Part shown: one piece after another, positions 8,614-17,975 of the stretch
How positions within the stretch are numbered: the first letter of the stretch is position 1
Layout of the letters: the number at the start of each line of letters is the position of its first letter
Assembly (NCBI GenBank): GCA_021811085.1
Contig: JAJZPQ010000042.1
Span: 1 to 32,180 of the forward strand
Direction of reading: 5' to 3'
Source: Pseudomonadota bacterium
GTDB lineage: Bacteria > Pseudomonadota > Gammaproteobacteria > Burkholderiales > SG8-39
Length of the DNA stretch: 32,180 bases
The notes under the pieces: generated by a model
What the model saw: the letters and a program-made list of their open reading frames with translations, nothing else
Told to the model about the DNA's origin: nothing
Database searches by the model: none
Program-made: the position numbers and the translations under genes

Positions 8614-9549
8614 ATGGACGCACGCGATGTAGTCATCACCGAAGTCGGCCCGCGCGACGGCCTGCAGAATACGCAGAGCTTCATGCCGACCGCGGCGAAA
8701 AAGGCCTGGATCAGCGCCGAGGCCGCAGCCGGCGTGCCCGCGATCGAGGTCTGTTCCTTCGTGCCGGCAAAGCTGATCCCGCAGTTCGTCGATGCCGAGG
8801 AAGTGCTGGCGTACGCGAATTCCCTCGCCGGACTGAAGCCGGTGGTGCTGGTGCCCAATGTCAAAGGCTGCGAGCGCGCGCTCGCAGCCGGCGCGCGCCG
8901 CATCATGGTGCCGATTTCCGTGTCCGAGGCGCACAGCATGAGCAATGTGCGCAAGACTACGACGCAGGCGATCGAAGACTTCGCGCGCATGGCCGATCTG
9001 GTGAAGGTGCAAGCGCAGCGCGCGCAACTGGTGGGCGCATGCTCTACCGCGTTCGGCTGCTCGCTGCAAGGTGCGGTGGCAGAAGCCGACGTGCTGCGGG
9101 TCGCGCTTGCGCTGCGCGCCGCCGGAGCTGATGCCATCAGTCTCGCCGATACCGTCGGCTACGCCAATCCGGAGCAAGTGAAGCGCCTGTTCCGGGCAGT
9201 GCGCAAGGCGATCGGGGAGGACTTCCCGATCGAAGCGCATTTTCACAATACCCGTGGCCTGGGACTGGCCAACGCGCTGGCCGCCTACGAAGTGGGCGTG
9301 CGCCGTTTCGACAGCACGCTGGGCGGCTTGGGCGGCTGCCCTTTCGCGCCGGGCGCATCGGGCAACGTGGTCACCGAGGACCTGGTGTTCATGTTCGAGT
9401 CCATGGGCGTGAACACGGGGATAGACCTCGGCAAGCTGATCGAAGTGCGCCGGACGGCATTTGCGGCGCTTCCAGAGGCCGAACTCTACGGGCATATCGC
9501 CAAAGCCGGCTTGCCCAAGGGTTTCCAGCCCAGCGCGCAAGCCGCCTGA
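8614..9549 (+). CDS. Hydroxymethylglutaryl-CoA lyase family protein
   Basis: A 311-aa HMGL-like TIM-barrel enzyme. The N-terminus has EVGPRDGLQN (10-19), whose Arg and Asp take part in catalysis and metal binding. IEVCSFV follows, then the metal-binding HFHNTRG, and near the C-terminus the active-site cysteine loop GGLGGCPFAPGASGNVVTED. These are the hallmarks of HMG-CoA lyase, which cleaves HMG-CoA to acetoacetate and acetyl-CoA in leucine breakdown. In bacteria the close relatives also include other acyl-CoA lyases. The ATG at 8614 follows an AGGGGAAA Shine-Dalgarno sequence and was preferred to an upstream extension without similarity. No other leucine-degradation genes are adjacent. Confidence 0.9.
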   Translation: MDARDVVITEVGPRDGLQNTQSFMPTAAKKAWISAEAAAGVPAIEVCSFVPAKLIPQFVDAEEVLAYANSLAGLKPVVLVPNVKGCERALAAGARRIMVPISVSEAHSMSNVRKTTTQAIEDFARMADLVKVQAQRAQLVGACSTAFGCSLQGAVAEADVLRVALALRAAGADAISLADTVGYANPEQVKRLFRAVRKAIGEDFPIEAHFHNTRGLGLANALAAYEVGVRRFDSTLGGLGGCPFAPGASGNVVTEDLVFMFESMGVNTGIDLGKLIEVRRTAFAALPEAELYGHIAKAGLPKGFQPSAQAA

Positions 9550-9588
9550 AGCGCAGGTCTGTGCGGCTGCAATGGTTCCGGCCTGAAT

Positions 9589-10161
9589 TCAGGCTTGTGC
9601 CAGGCCCGCGAATTCGAGGATCAGCGGAATATGCTCTGGAAAACTTTGCAGGCTGTGATCGCCGCCCTCGATGACCATCTGGCGCGCGCCCCGGTATTTT
9701 TCCACCGCTTCGCGATAGTCGAGCACCTCGTCGCCGGTCTCGACCAGCAGCAGGTAGCGCTGCGGCCGCAGCGTCGGCAGATAAAGCTTTTCCCATTGGC
9801 GCAGATGCTCTTCGGTCAGTTCATACTGCTGCTGCGTGTACAGGTTGCGCTGGGTGCCGAGATAGGCGCGTAAGTCTTCGTGCGGACGCACCGCGGGGTT
9901 GATCAGGACCGCGCGCAGGTCGTGGCGCTCGGCGAGGTAGGTGGCGTAGAAGCCGCCGAGGGAGCTGCCGACCAGGGTGACGGACTCGCGCGCATGCCGC
10001 GCGATCTCGGCCTCGACTGCGGCGATGGCCTGCAGGCCCAGCGTCGGCAAAGCGGGGCAGCAGTATTGGCCGCCCATGCCGCGCTCCTGCATATAGCGCT
10101 TGAGCAGCTGCGCCTTGTGCGAACCGGGCGAGCTGTTGAAGCCATGCAGGTAGATCAGCAT
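9589..10161 (-). CDS. YqiA/YcfP-family alpha/beta hydrolase (esterase)
   Basis: A 190-aa small alpha/beta-hydrolase. It has MLIYLHGFNSSPGSHK at the N-terminus (oxyanion-hole HGF), the nucleophile elbow GSSLGGFYAT (65-74, Ser67), INPAVRPHEDL, an acidic residue in ETGDEVLDYR and the catalytic His in EGGDHSL. This matches the YqiA esterase family, which hydrolyses short acyl esters; the natural substrate is unknown. It starts 1 nt after the phzF-like stop and is the last gene of the mpl-phzF-yqiA transcription unit. A 14-bp palindrome, GCCTGAATTCAGGC (9581-9594), overlaps its stop codon. Confidence 0.88.
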   Translation of the reverse strand: MLIYLHGFNSSPGSHKAQLLKRYMQERGMGGQYCCPALPTLGLQAIAAVEAEIARHARESVTLVGSSLGGFYATYLAERHDLRAVLINPAVRPHEDLRAYLGTQRNLYTQQQYELTEEHLRQWEKLYLPTLRPQRYLLLVETGDEVLDYREAVEKYRGARQMVIEGGDHSLQSFPEHIPLILEFAGLAQA

Positions 10162-10162
10162 G

Positions 10163-11005
10163 TCAGATGGAAACCGTCCCCCGACCGAGCTCGATCACCC
10201 GGCCGGCGACGAAAATTTCTCCTGCCTCGTCCAGGTGCAGACGCAGGCGGCAGGGTCGGCCTACGCGGTCGCCCTGGTAAATCAGGCGGGTGAGCGGCAG
10301 CGGCTGTTTCGCGGCGATCATCCAGCCGCCCAGATTGGCACAAGCCGAGCCGGTGCCGGGGTCTTCTTCGATCGAGCCCGGATGTTTGCTGAAGAAAAAA
10401 CGCGCGACGATCTGCTCGTCGCCAGTCTCGGCCCAGACGTAGATTTTGACCATGCCGGCTTCGTTGGCGTGGCGCTGGGCCAGGCGCGGATCGGGCTGGC
10501 AGCGCGCTACCGCATCGGGTGAGCGCAGCGGCACCAGCAATTGTTCATTGCCGGTGTTGACCCAGAGCGGCCGCTCGCCCAGATCGGCCAGCGCGAGGCC
10601 CAGCATATTGGCCAGGTTGTCGCGGGTCAGGCGCACGGGACGCGTTTTCGCGGCCTTCGCCTGCAGCGTGAAGACGTCGCCGGCGGCGTTGACGGGTATG
10701 GTTCCGGCGGCCATTTCCAGGCTGAGCGCGTCGCCGCAACGCGTCAGTGCGCGCACGACGTAGGCCGAACCCAGCGTCGGGTGTCCGGCAAAAGGCATTT
10801 CGTTCGCGGGTGTGAAAATGCGTACCCGCGCGCTCGCCTGCGCGGAAGGCAGCAGGAACGTCGTTTCCGAAAGATTGAATTGCAAGGCGAGCGCCTGCAT
10901 GGTGGCCGCGTCCATGCCGCGCGCGTCCTCGAACACCGCCAGCGGATTTCCGGCCAGGCGCTCCTCGGCGAACACGTTGACGATGCGGTAGCTGTATTCA
11001 GCCAT
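10163..11005 (-). CDS. PhzF-family isomerase/epimerase
   Basis: A 280-aa diaminopimelate-epimerase-fold protein of the PhzF family. The N-terminus MAEYSYRIVNVFAEERLAGNPLAVF is diagnostic. The catalytic Glu47 lies in LSETTF, GHPTLG (74-79) binds substrate, and the second half repeats the pattern at DPGTGSACANLGGW. Characterised relatives isomerise dihydro-hydroxyanthranilate for phenazines, but no phenazine genes are present, so the substrate is unknown. The chosen ATG overlaps the mpl stop by 8 nt; upstream in-frame sequence belongs to the mpl coding region. The stop lies 1 nt before the yqiA-like start. Confidence 0.9.
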   Translation of the reverse strand: MAEYSYRIVNVFAEERLAGNPLAVFEDARGMDAATMQALALQFNLSETTFLLPSAQASARVRIFTPANEMPFAGHPTLGSAYVVRALTRCGDALSLEMAAGTIPVNAAGDVFTLQAKAAKTRPVRLTRDNLANMLGLALADLGERPLWVNTGNEQLLVPLRSPDAVARCQPDPRLAQRHANEAGMVKIYVWAETGDEQIVARFFFSKHPGSIEEDPGTGSACANLGGWMIAAKQPLPLTRLIYQGDRVGRPCRLRLHLDEAGEIFVAGRVIELGRGTVSI

Positions 11006-12347
11006 GCGTTTGCAGCCGGTCGAGCAGCTTCTGGTGTATGCCGCCGAAGCCGCCGTTGGACATGACCAGGATCTGGTCCCCCGACCGTGCCTCCGCCGAT
11101 ATGGCGCCAACCAAAGCGTCCAGATCCTCGTGGCAGACCGCCTTGGCACCCAACGGGGCGAGCGCGCTCGCGGGATCCCAACCCAGCTTGGCGCTGTAGC
11201 AATACACGCGATCGGCGTCGGACAGGCTGGCCGGGAGCGCATTCTTCATCACGCCGAGTTTCATGGTATTGGAGCGCGGTTCCAGCACTGCCAGAATGCG
11301 CGCCTTGCCCACCTTGCGCCGCAGGCCCGCGAGGGTGGTTGCGATCGCGGTGGGATGGTGCGCAAAGTCGTCGTAGACCGCTACTCCGGCGGCGACGCCA
11401 CGCAACTCCATGCGCCGCTTGACGTTGTCGAAGCGCGCTAGCGCGGCGCAGGCGGCGGCAGGATCTACCCCGGCGTGGCGGGCGGCAGCGACGGCGGCGA
11501 GCGCATTGGAGCGGTTGTGCTCCCCGAGCAGACCCCAGCGTACCCTTCCCTGCTCTTTTCCGTTGTAGCGCACGCCAAAGCTGTCAGCATCCAGCACCTC
11601 CGCGCGCCAGCTGCCACCATCGCCGAATTTTTCTACAGGCGTCCAGCAACCGCGGCTCAGCACCCGCTCGAGGGCCGGATCTGCCGCGTTTTCCAGCACT
11701 AGCCCCGACCTCGGGATGGTTCGCACGAAGTGGTGAAATTGCTGCTCGATTGCGGCCAAATCGGCGAAGATGTCAGCGTGATCGAACTCTAAGTTGTTCA
11801 AGATCGCCGTTTTTGGGTGGTAATGCAGGAATTTGGACCGTTTGTCGAAGAAGGCCGTGTCATATTCGTCCGCCTCGATCACGAAATAGGGCGATTCGCT
11901 GAGTCGGGCAGAAACGCCAAAATTCCGTGGTACGCCGCCGATCAGAAAGCCGGGCTGCTTCCCGCCGGCCTCCAGTATCCAGGCGAGCATGGCCGCAGTC
12001 GTTGTCTTGCCGTGGGTCCCGGCTACTGCGAGTACCCACTTACCACGCAGGATGTTCTCCGCCAGCCACTGCGGGCCGGACACATAGGGCTCGCCCCGAT
12101 CGAGGATTGCCTCCATCAAGGGTGTACCGCGCGTGACTACGTTGCCGATAACCCACAAATCGGGCTGCAGCTCCAGTTGCTCGGCGCCATAGCCTTCGAC
12201 CAGATCTATGCCCTGGGCTTGGAGCTGGCTGCTCATCGGCGGGTAGACGTTGGCATCGCAGCCCGTTACCTTGTGGCCTGCCTGCCTTGCTATCGTCGCC
12301 AAGCCCCCCATGAAGGTGCCGCAGATGCCGAGAATATGGATGTGCAT
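10998..12347 (-). CDS. mpl: UDP-N-acetylmuramate:L-Ala-gamma-D-Glu-meso-DAP ligase
   Basis: Mpl ligates recycled murein tripeptide to UDP-MurNAc, saving peptidoglycan turnover products. The 449-aa protein begins MHIHILGICGTFMGG with the Rossmann-like MurC/Mpl motif and carries the ATP-binding AGTHGKTTT (109-117), FEADEYDTAFFDKRSKF-type metal/substrate residues (here VIEADEYDTAFFDKR), and FDNVKRRMELRG followed by YDDFAHHPTAI, all specific to Mpl rather than MurC. It heads a minus-strand operon with phzF and yqiA homologues. It implies a meso-DAP-containing Gram-negative wall. Confidence 0.96.
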   Translation of the reverse strand: MHIHILGICGTFMGGLATIARQAGHKVTGCDANVYPPMSSQLQAQGIDLVEGYGAEQLELQPDLWVIGNVVTRGTPLMEAILDRGEPYVSGPQWLAENILRGKWVLAVAGTHGKTTTAAMLAWILEAGGKQPGFLIGGVPRNFGVSARLSESPYFVIEADEYDTAFFDKRSKFLHYHPKTAILNNLEFDHADIFADLAAIEQQFHHFVRTIPRSGLVLENAADPALERVLSRGCWTPVEKFGDGGSWRAEVLDADSFGVRYNGKEQGRVRWGLLGEHNRSNALAAVAAARHAGVDPAAACAALARFDNVKRRMELRGVAAGVAVYDDFAHHPTAIATTLAGLRRKVGKARILAVLEPRSNTMKLGVMKNALPASLSDADRVYCYSAKLGWDPASALAPLGAKAVCHEDLDALVGAISAEARSGDQILVMSNGGFGGIHQKLLDRLQTHG

Positions 12348-12521
12348 TGGGGAAGCGAGGTCCGGAGTCTGGTGTGTGCTTGCGGCTCAGGCGCAACTCT
12401 CAGTTCGAGGCAGATACGCCGGCCTTTGGCTTTCTATACGATGCCACTCTGGAGTTTACCGTATTTCGCTCGCCACCCCGCTGAGCTATTATTCCTGCAT
12501 GCGGAAGCGCGGAGCGCGGCG

Positions 12522-13133
12522 ATGCCCAAGGAGCAAAAATTCAAACAACAACAGATGCGCGCCCGGATCGCCGCCGTCGCCGCGCGCATTATGGCCGAAG
12601 ACGGCATTGAAGATTTCGCCATGGCCAAGCGCAAGGCGGCGCGCCAACTCGGCGCCGGCGACACCCAGTCCCTGCCCAACAACGACGAGATCGAAGCCGA
12701 GCTGCGGGTATATCAGTCCCTGTATCAGGGCGAGGAGCAGCGTGAACGCCTGCGCTACCTGCGCAGCCAGGCGCTGGCGGCGATGGAGCAGCTGGCGGAT
12801 TTCAAACCCTATCTCACCGGCCCGGTGCTGAAGGGCACGGCCGGGCGCTACGCCGATATCGATTTGCAGGTCTTTGCCGACAGCGGCAAGGAATTGGAAA
12901 TCTTTCTTCTGAACCGCAATATTCCTTACCAAACCTCGGAGTCGCGTCACTACAGCGGCAACCAGGAACGTGCGGTGAGCGTGCTGTCCATGGACTGGCA
13001 GGGCACGCCGGTGCGGGTCGCGATCTATTGGCCCGGCGACGAGCGTCGCAGCGTCAAAACCTCCCCCCAGGGCCGTCCGCTGGAGCGCGCAAATCTGGAC
13101 GCGGTACGGACTTTGGTTGCCAGCGGTGAATAG
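12522..13133 (+). CDS. Conserved hypothetical protein with a nucleotidyltransferase-like motif
   Basis: A 203-aa protein of unknown function. Residues 1-95 are highly charged and helical (MAKRKAARQLG, LRYLRSQALAAMEQLADF). Residues 100-175 resemble a minimal nucleotidyltransferase core, with KGTAGRYADIDLQVF (104-118) in place of the canonical G-S-x(6-9)-D-x-D loop, followed by hydrophobic strands. The second Asp is present; the usual Ser after Gly is Thr. The ATG at 12522 gives MPKEQKFKQQQ; earlier in-frame sequence lies in the GC-rich leader. The last 8 nt overlap the GTG start of the TlpA-like gene (13126-13133), so the two are likely coupled. No function is assigned. Confidence 0.7.
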   Translation: MPKEQKFKQQQMRARIAAVAARIMAEDGIEDFAMAKRKAARQLGAGDTQSLPNNDEIEAELRVYQSLYQGEEQRERLRYLRSQALAAMEQLADFKPYLTGPVLKGTAGRYADIDLQVFADSGKELEIFLLNRNIPYQTSESRHYSGNQERAVSVLSMDWQGTPVRVAIYWPGDERRSVKTSPQGRPLERANLDAVRTLVASGE

Positions 13134-13653
13134 GGGACTTCAGGCCGCGACCTTTCTTCTGGTGGCGGCGCTTGCGGGATTTGCCGGCTACTATTTCAAC
13201 CGCTCCAGCCTGAACGGGCCGACAAGCGCAAACGCCGGGCCGAAGCTGCTGCAAGCGCCATTCGCCGACCTAAGCGGCAAGACGCAGACGCTGGAGCGCC
13301 GCCGCGGCAAGGTACTGGTCGTCAATTTTTGGGCCACCTGGTGCCTTCCCTGCCGCGAAGAAATCCCAGCGCTGATGCGAGTCAATCGGAAATATGCTAT
13401 TAATGGTGTCGAACTGGTAGGCATCGCGTTCGATAATGCTTCTAAAGTGCAGGAATATTCCACGAAATTGGGTATGGATTACGTTTTGCTCATTGCCGGC
13501 GCGCAAACCCTGGCGCTGGGCAGGGATCTCGGCAATCAGGCTGGAGTCCTGCCCTACACGGTGGTGCTGGACCGAGGCGGAAAAGTAATCTATACGCACG
13601 CAGGCGCTATGACGGAAGCAACTCTGGAGTCGGTGCTCAAGCCCTTGCTCTAG
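13126..13653 (+). CDS. TlpA/ResA-like membrane-anchored thiol-disulfide oxidoreductase
   Basis: A 175-aa protein with one N-terminal hydrophobic anchor (about 5-23) and a periplasmic thioredoxin fold. The active site is NFWATWCLPCREEIP, with Cys73 and Cys76. A central insert with VGIAFDNASKVQEY and the cis-Pro loop GVLPYTVVLDRGG follow, all typical of the TlpA/ResA/CcmG group that reduces disulfides for cytochrome c maturation or other exported thiols. The GTG at 13126 overlaps the upstream stop (GTGAATAG); a TTG at 13117 is an alternative. No cytochrome c maturation genes are nearby, so the client is unknown. The tlpA-aroQ-accBC-prmA order is conserved in many Betaproteobacteria. Confidence 0.88.
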   Translation: MNRGLQAATFLLVAALAGFAGYYFNRSSLNGPTSANAGPKLLQAPFADLSGKTQTLERRRGKVLVVNFWATWCLPCREEIPALMRVNRKYAINGVELVGIAFDNASKVQEYSTKLGMDYVLLIAGAQTLALGRDLGNQAGVLPYTVVLDRGGKVIYTHAGAMTEATLESVLKPLL

Positions 13654-13738
13654 GTGTGCCGGATTTCCGGTGATCCTAAAGCCAGAACTTCGCTGAAAAA
13701 CTGGACATTTAGCATCGATTTGCGGCAAACTTGCGAGT

Positions 13739-14233
13739 ATGCCGAAGAAGACCCCTAGCGTTGCGGCGCCCAAAACCGCTGACGGAACTCGGCGCACCGC
13801 GCAGAAAATCCTTGTCCTGCATGGACCCAACCTGAACCTATTGGGTACCCGGGAGCCGGAGATTTATGGCCACGAAACGCTGGCCGATATCGATCGCCGC
13901 CTGATTGCGCAGGGCAAGCGTGCGGGTGCGGCGGTGACCTGCTTCCAGAGCAATCATGAGGGAGCGCTCATCGACCGGGTGCAGCTCGCGAAAAAGCAGG
14001 GAGTCGCATTCATTGTCATCAATCCCGCCGGTTTCACGCATACCAGCGTCGCCTTGCGCGACGCTCTGGCAGGAACAGCGATCCCGTTCATCGAAGTGCA
14101 TCTTTCCAATATCCACGCCCGAGAGCCATTTCGCCGCCATTCCTATTTTTCCGATCTGGCCGCGGGAACGATTTGCGGACTGGGCAGCCGTGGCTACGAG
14201 TCGGCGCTGCAGGCTATTCTGCACCAGAGCTGA
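13739..14233 (+). CDS. aroQ: Type II 3-dehydroquinate dehydratase
   Basis: AroQ dehydrates 3-dehydroquinate to 3-dehydroshikimate as a dodecamer. The 164-aa protein contains [17 protein letters not shown] (28-44, catalytic Tyr43), [11 protein letters not shown], the [17 protein letters not shown] block and [20 protein letters not shown] with the catalytic His. The core begins near residue 23; the first 22 residues ([19 protein letters not shown]) are a basic Ala/Lys/Thr-rich extension absent from most type II enzymes. No alternative ATG or GTG lies near the core. It precedes accB, the typical betaproteobacterial linkage. Confidence 0.95.
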   Translation: MPKKTPSVAAPKTADGTRRTAQKILVLHGPNLNLLGTREPEIYGHETLADIDRRLIAQGKRAGAAVTCFQSNHEGALIDRVQLAKKQGVAFIVINPAGFTHTSVALRDALAGTAIPFIEVHLSNIHAREPFRRHSYFSDLAAGTICGLGSRGYESALQAILHQS

Positions 14234-14283
14234 TATTGCATTCGGGCGCGCAGGGCGCCTGCCGTGCCGCAAGGAGGAACCCC

Positions 14284-14718
14284 ATGGATCTACGCAAACT
14301 GAAGAAGTTGATCGACCTGGTGCAGGAATCGGGAATTTCCGAACTCGAAGTCACCGAGGGCGAGGAGAAAGTCAAAATCGTCAAGAGCGGCAGCGCAGCT
14401 GTCGCCTACGCCGCCCCGGCTCCAGCCCCTGCCGCCCCCGCCGCAGCTGTACCTGCCGCCGTGGCTGCGCCGGCCGAAATCCAGGGTCATTTAGTCAAGT
14501 CTCCTATGGTAGGCACGTTCTACCGCTCGCCTTCTCCGGGCGCCAAGGCCTTCGTCGAGGTCGGCGACACGGTCAAGTCGGGCGACACTATCTGCATCAT
14601 CGAGGCGATGAAGCTGCTGAACGAAATCGAGTGCGACAAAGACGGTGTCATCAAGGCGATACTGGTCGAGAACGGTCAGCCCGTCGAGTATGGCGAGCCC
14701 CTGGTGGTCATTGAGTAA
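14284..14718 (+). CDS. accB: Biotin carboxyl carrier protein of acetyl-CoA carboxylase
   Basis: BCCP carries the biotin that shuttles CO2 between AccC and the AccAD carboxyltransferase in the first step of fatty-acid synthesis. The 144-aa protein has an N-terminal helical region ([23 protein letters not shown]), an Ala/Pro-rich flexible linker (38-64) and the C-terminal biotinyl domain with the thumb loop and the biotinylated Lys110 in EAMKLLNEI. The ATG at 14284 sits behind a near-perfect AAGGAGG, one of the best ribosome-binding sites in the window. An earlier in-frame GTG adds only unconserved residues. It lies 50 nt after aroQ and 80 nt before accC. Confidence 0.97.
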   Translation: MDLRKLKKLIDLVQESGISELEVTEGEEKVKIVKSGSAAVAYAAPAPAPAAPAAAVPAAVAAPAEIQGHLVKSPMVGTFYRSPSPGAKAFVEVGDTVKSGDTICIIEAMKLLNEIECDKDGVIKAILVENGQPVEYGEPLVVIE

Positions 14719-14798
14719 GGGGCGAGGCGTGAAAATGAAGTCCCGAATCCCCGGTCCGGGCGCGCGCACCGGCACAGCCGCGGATTTTGCCCACTACC

Positions 14799-16157
<1,359 letters not shown>

Positions 16158-16161
16158 TCCC

Positions 16162-17052
16162 CTGGCTTGGGTAGCGCTCATAGTGCGAACCGATGCGCGC
16201 GTCGCGGATGCCTTGAGCGACGCGCTGCTGGCGCAGGGCGCACTGTCGGTCAGTGTCGAAGACGCGCAGGCCGGTACTGCGGCAGAGGCGCCTCTGTACG
16301 GCGAGCCGGGCATGGCGGTCGAACCCGCCTGGCCGCAAAGCCTCATCAATGCGCTGTGCGAGCGGCACGCAGACCCCGGCCAGCTCCTCGCCGCCGCCTG
16401 CGCACAGATCGGTCTGGCGCAAACGCCGGATTACCGTATGGAGCCGGTGGCCGAGGAGGACTGGGTGCGGCGCAGCCAGTCGCAGTTCGAACCGATCCGC
16501 ATCTCGGCCAAACTGTGGATCGTGCCGTCGTGGGCGCAGGCACCCGACCCGGACGCGATCAACCTCGTGCTCGACCCCGGTCTCGCATTCGGCACCGGCA
16601 GCCATCCGACCACGCGGCTGTGCCTGCGGTGGCTGGAACGCACGCTACGCGGCGGCGAGCGCGTCCTGGACTATGGCTGCGGTTCCGGTATATTAGCCAT
16701 CGCCGCGCTGCGCCTGGGCGCCGGCGCCGCGCTCGGCGTGGATGTGGATGCGCAGGCGCTGCTTGCGGCGCGGGCGAACGCCGAGCGTAACCGGGTCGAC
16801 GCCCGCTTTATCGACACGGAGACGGCTACCGATTTCCAGGCGGACCTCGTGGTCGCGAATATCCTTGCCAACCCGCTGATACTGCTCGCGCCCCTGCTCG
16901 CCGGGTACGCACGCAAAGGCGGACGCATTGCGTTGTCCGGCATCCTCGAGGCGCAGGCGCAGGAGGTGATGCAGGCCTACGCGCCCTGGTTCGCGCTGCG
17001 TGTGTCTGAGCGCGACGCAGACTGGGTGCTGCTCGAGGGCCTGCGTGCATGA
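16162..17052 (+). CDS. prmA: Ribosomal protein L11 methyltransferase
   Basis: PrmA trimethylates ribosomal protein L11 with SAM. The 296-aa product contains the N-terminal substrate-recognition domain, then LDPGLAFGTGSHPTTRLCL, the SAM-binding DYGCGSGILAIAALRLGA and the VVANILANPL motif of class-I methyltransferases. The N-terminus LAWVALIVRT aligns with the E. coli PrmA start (MPWIQLKL). No ATG, GTG or TTG is available there: the matching codon is CTG at 16162, with GAGAAAGGG 6-7 nt upstream. The next in-frame option, GTG at 16183, would remove the first strand. The stop overlaps the next gene (ATGA). Product very sure, start less so. Confidence 0.92.
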   Translation: MAWVALIVRTDARVADALSDALLAQGALSVSVEDAQAGTAAEAPLYGEPGMAVEPAWPQSLINALCERHADPGQLLAAACAQIGLAQTPDYRMEPVAEEDWVRRSQSQFEPIRISAKLWIVPSWAQAPDPDAINLVLDPGLAFGTGSHPTTRLCLRWLERTLRGGERVLDYGCGSGILAIAALRLGAGAALGVDVDAQALLAARANAERNRVDARFIDTETATDFQADLVVANILANPLILLAPLLAGYARKGGRIALSGILEAQAQEVMQAYAPWFALRVSERDADWVLLEGLRA

Positions 17053-17894
17053 TCACGCATTGCCCTTCCTGCCATACCCACTTTCGCGTGCACCCGGAGC
17101 AGCTCGCGGTGCGCGCGGGTCAAGTGCGCTGTGGCAAATGTAGCCGGGTATTCGACGCGCTCGAATATCTGATCGAGGAAGCCCGCCCGGCGCAACCCGC
17201 GGCGCCAGCAGCGCCGCCCGCCGGCGACGCAGCGTCGGCGCCTGCGCGCGAGAAAGACGCAGACGCGGAGTCCGCAGCCATGCAAGCCGTTGCTGCAATG
17301 TCCGCACCGCCGCCCGAGTTCGCGCCGGTGCAGCCGGCGAGCGTCGATCCGGGCATCGCGGTCGGTTTAGCCGAATTCGATTTCGGACCGCGCGCCGGGG
17401 CGGGCCCGGCCGCGCGCACGCGCCGCTGGCCCTGGCTGCTCGGTGCGCTGTTGCTGTTGTCGGTATTGCTGGCGCAGGCGGCCTATTATTACCGCAGCGC
17501 GGTCATTGTGCTCCTACCCCAGGTCAAGCCTTATGCCACCGCGCTGTGCACGACACTCGGCTGCGACCTGCCGCTGCCGCGACGCATAGAAATGATGAGC
17601 ATAGAAGCCTCGGATTTGCAGGCGGACACGACCAATCCGAACATCATGGTGCTGTCGGCAACGCTCAAGAACCGGGCCGTTTTCGACCAGCAGCTGCCCT
17701 TGCTCGAGCTCACGCTCACCGACGCGCAGGACCAACCGGTGGTGCGGCGCGTGCTGGCGCCGCAGGATTACATCGGCAAGCACGCCAATGTAGCGGCCGG
17801 CTTCGCTGCCACCAGCGAAATCGCGATCAAGGTGTACATCGAGGGTTCGCAGGTCAAGGCCACCGGCTATCGCCTGTATCTGTTTTTTCCCTAA
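17049..17894 (+). CDS. DUF3426 zinc-ribbon membrane protein
   Basis: A 281-aa protein with an MJ0042-type zinc ribbon at the N-terminus (C5-P-S-C8 and C28-G-K-C31), an Ala/Pro-rich acidic linker (45-120), one membrane segment (127-147) and a C-terminal extracytoplasmic DUF3426 domain of about 120 residues. This architecture is typical of a widespread proteobacterial family next to prmA; its function is unknown. The ATG overlaps the prmA stop by 4 nt, so translation is coupled. The topology would place the zinc ribbon in the cytoplasm and the DUF3426 domain in the periplasm. Confidence 0.88.
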   Translation: MITHCPSCHTHFRVHPEQLAVRAGQVRCGKCSRVFDALEYLIEEARPAQPAAPAAPPAGDAASAPAREKDADAESAAMQAVAAMSAPPPEFAPVQPASVDPGIAVGLAEFDFGPRAGAGPAARTRRWPWLLGALLLLSVLLAQAAYYYRSAVIVLLPQVKPYATALCTTLGCDLPLPRRIEMMSIEASDLQADTTNPNIMVLSATLKNRAVFDQQLPLLELTLTDAQDQPVVRRVLAPQDYIGKHANVAAGFAATSEIAIKVYIEGSQVKATGYRLYLFFP

Positions 17895-17975
17895 GACCGA
17901 CTTCGGGTATCCTCTGCGGTTTTTGCGGCGACGAGCGCGTCTGCCGCCGGTCTCACAACTAGGAACTATCAAACC

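Noticed and set aside
6797-8632. A 611-codon plus-strand open frame
   Set aside because: It mirrors the RNase II-type gene on the other strand, is Arg/Gly/Gln-rich without motifs, and is a GC-driven shadow.
8533-9540. A 335-codon minus-strand frame opposite the HMG-CoA lyase-family gene
   Set aside because: It is a shadow of a well-conserved enzyme gene with complete motifs.
9581-9594. Palindrome GCCTGAATTCAGGC at the end of the yqiA-like gene
   Set aside because: Perfect but short, with no loop and no T run; it overlaps the stop codon and is not convincing as a terminator.
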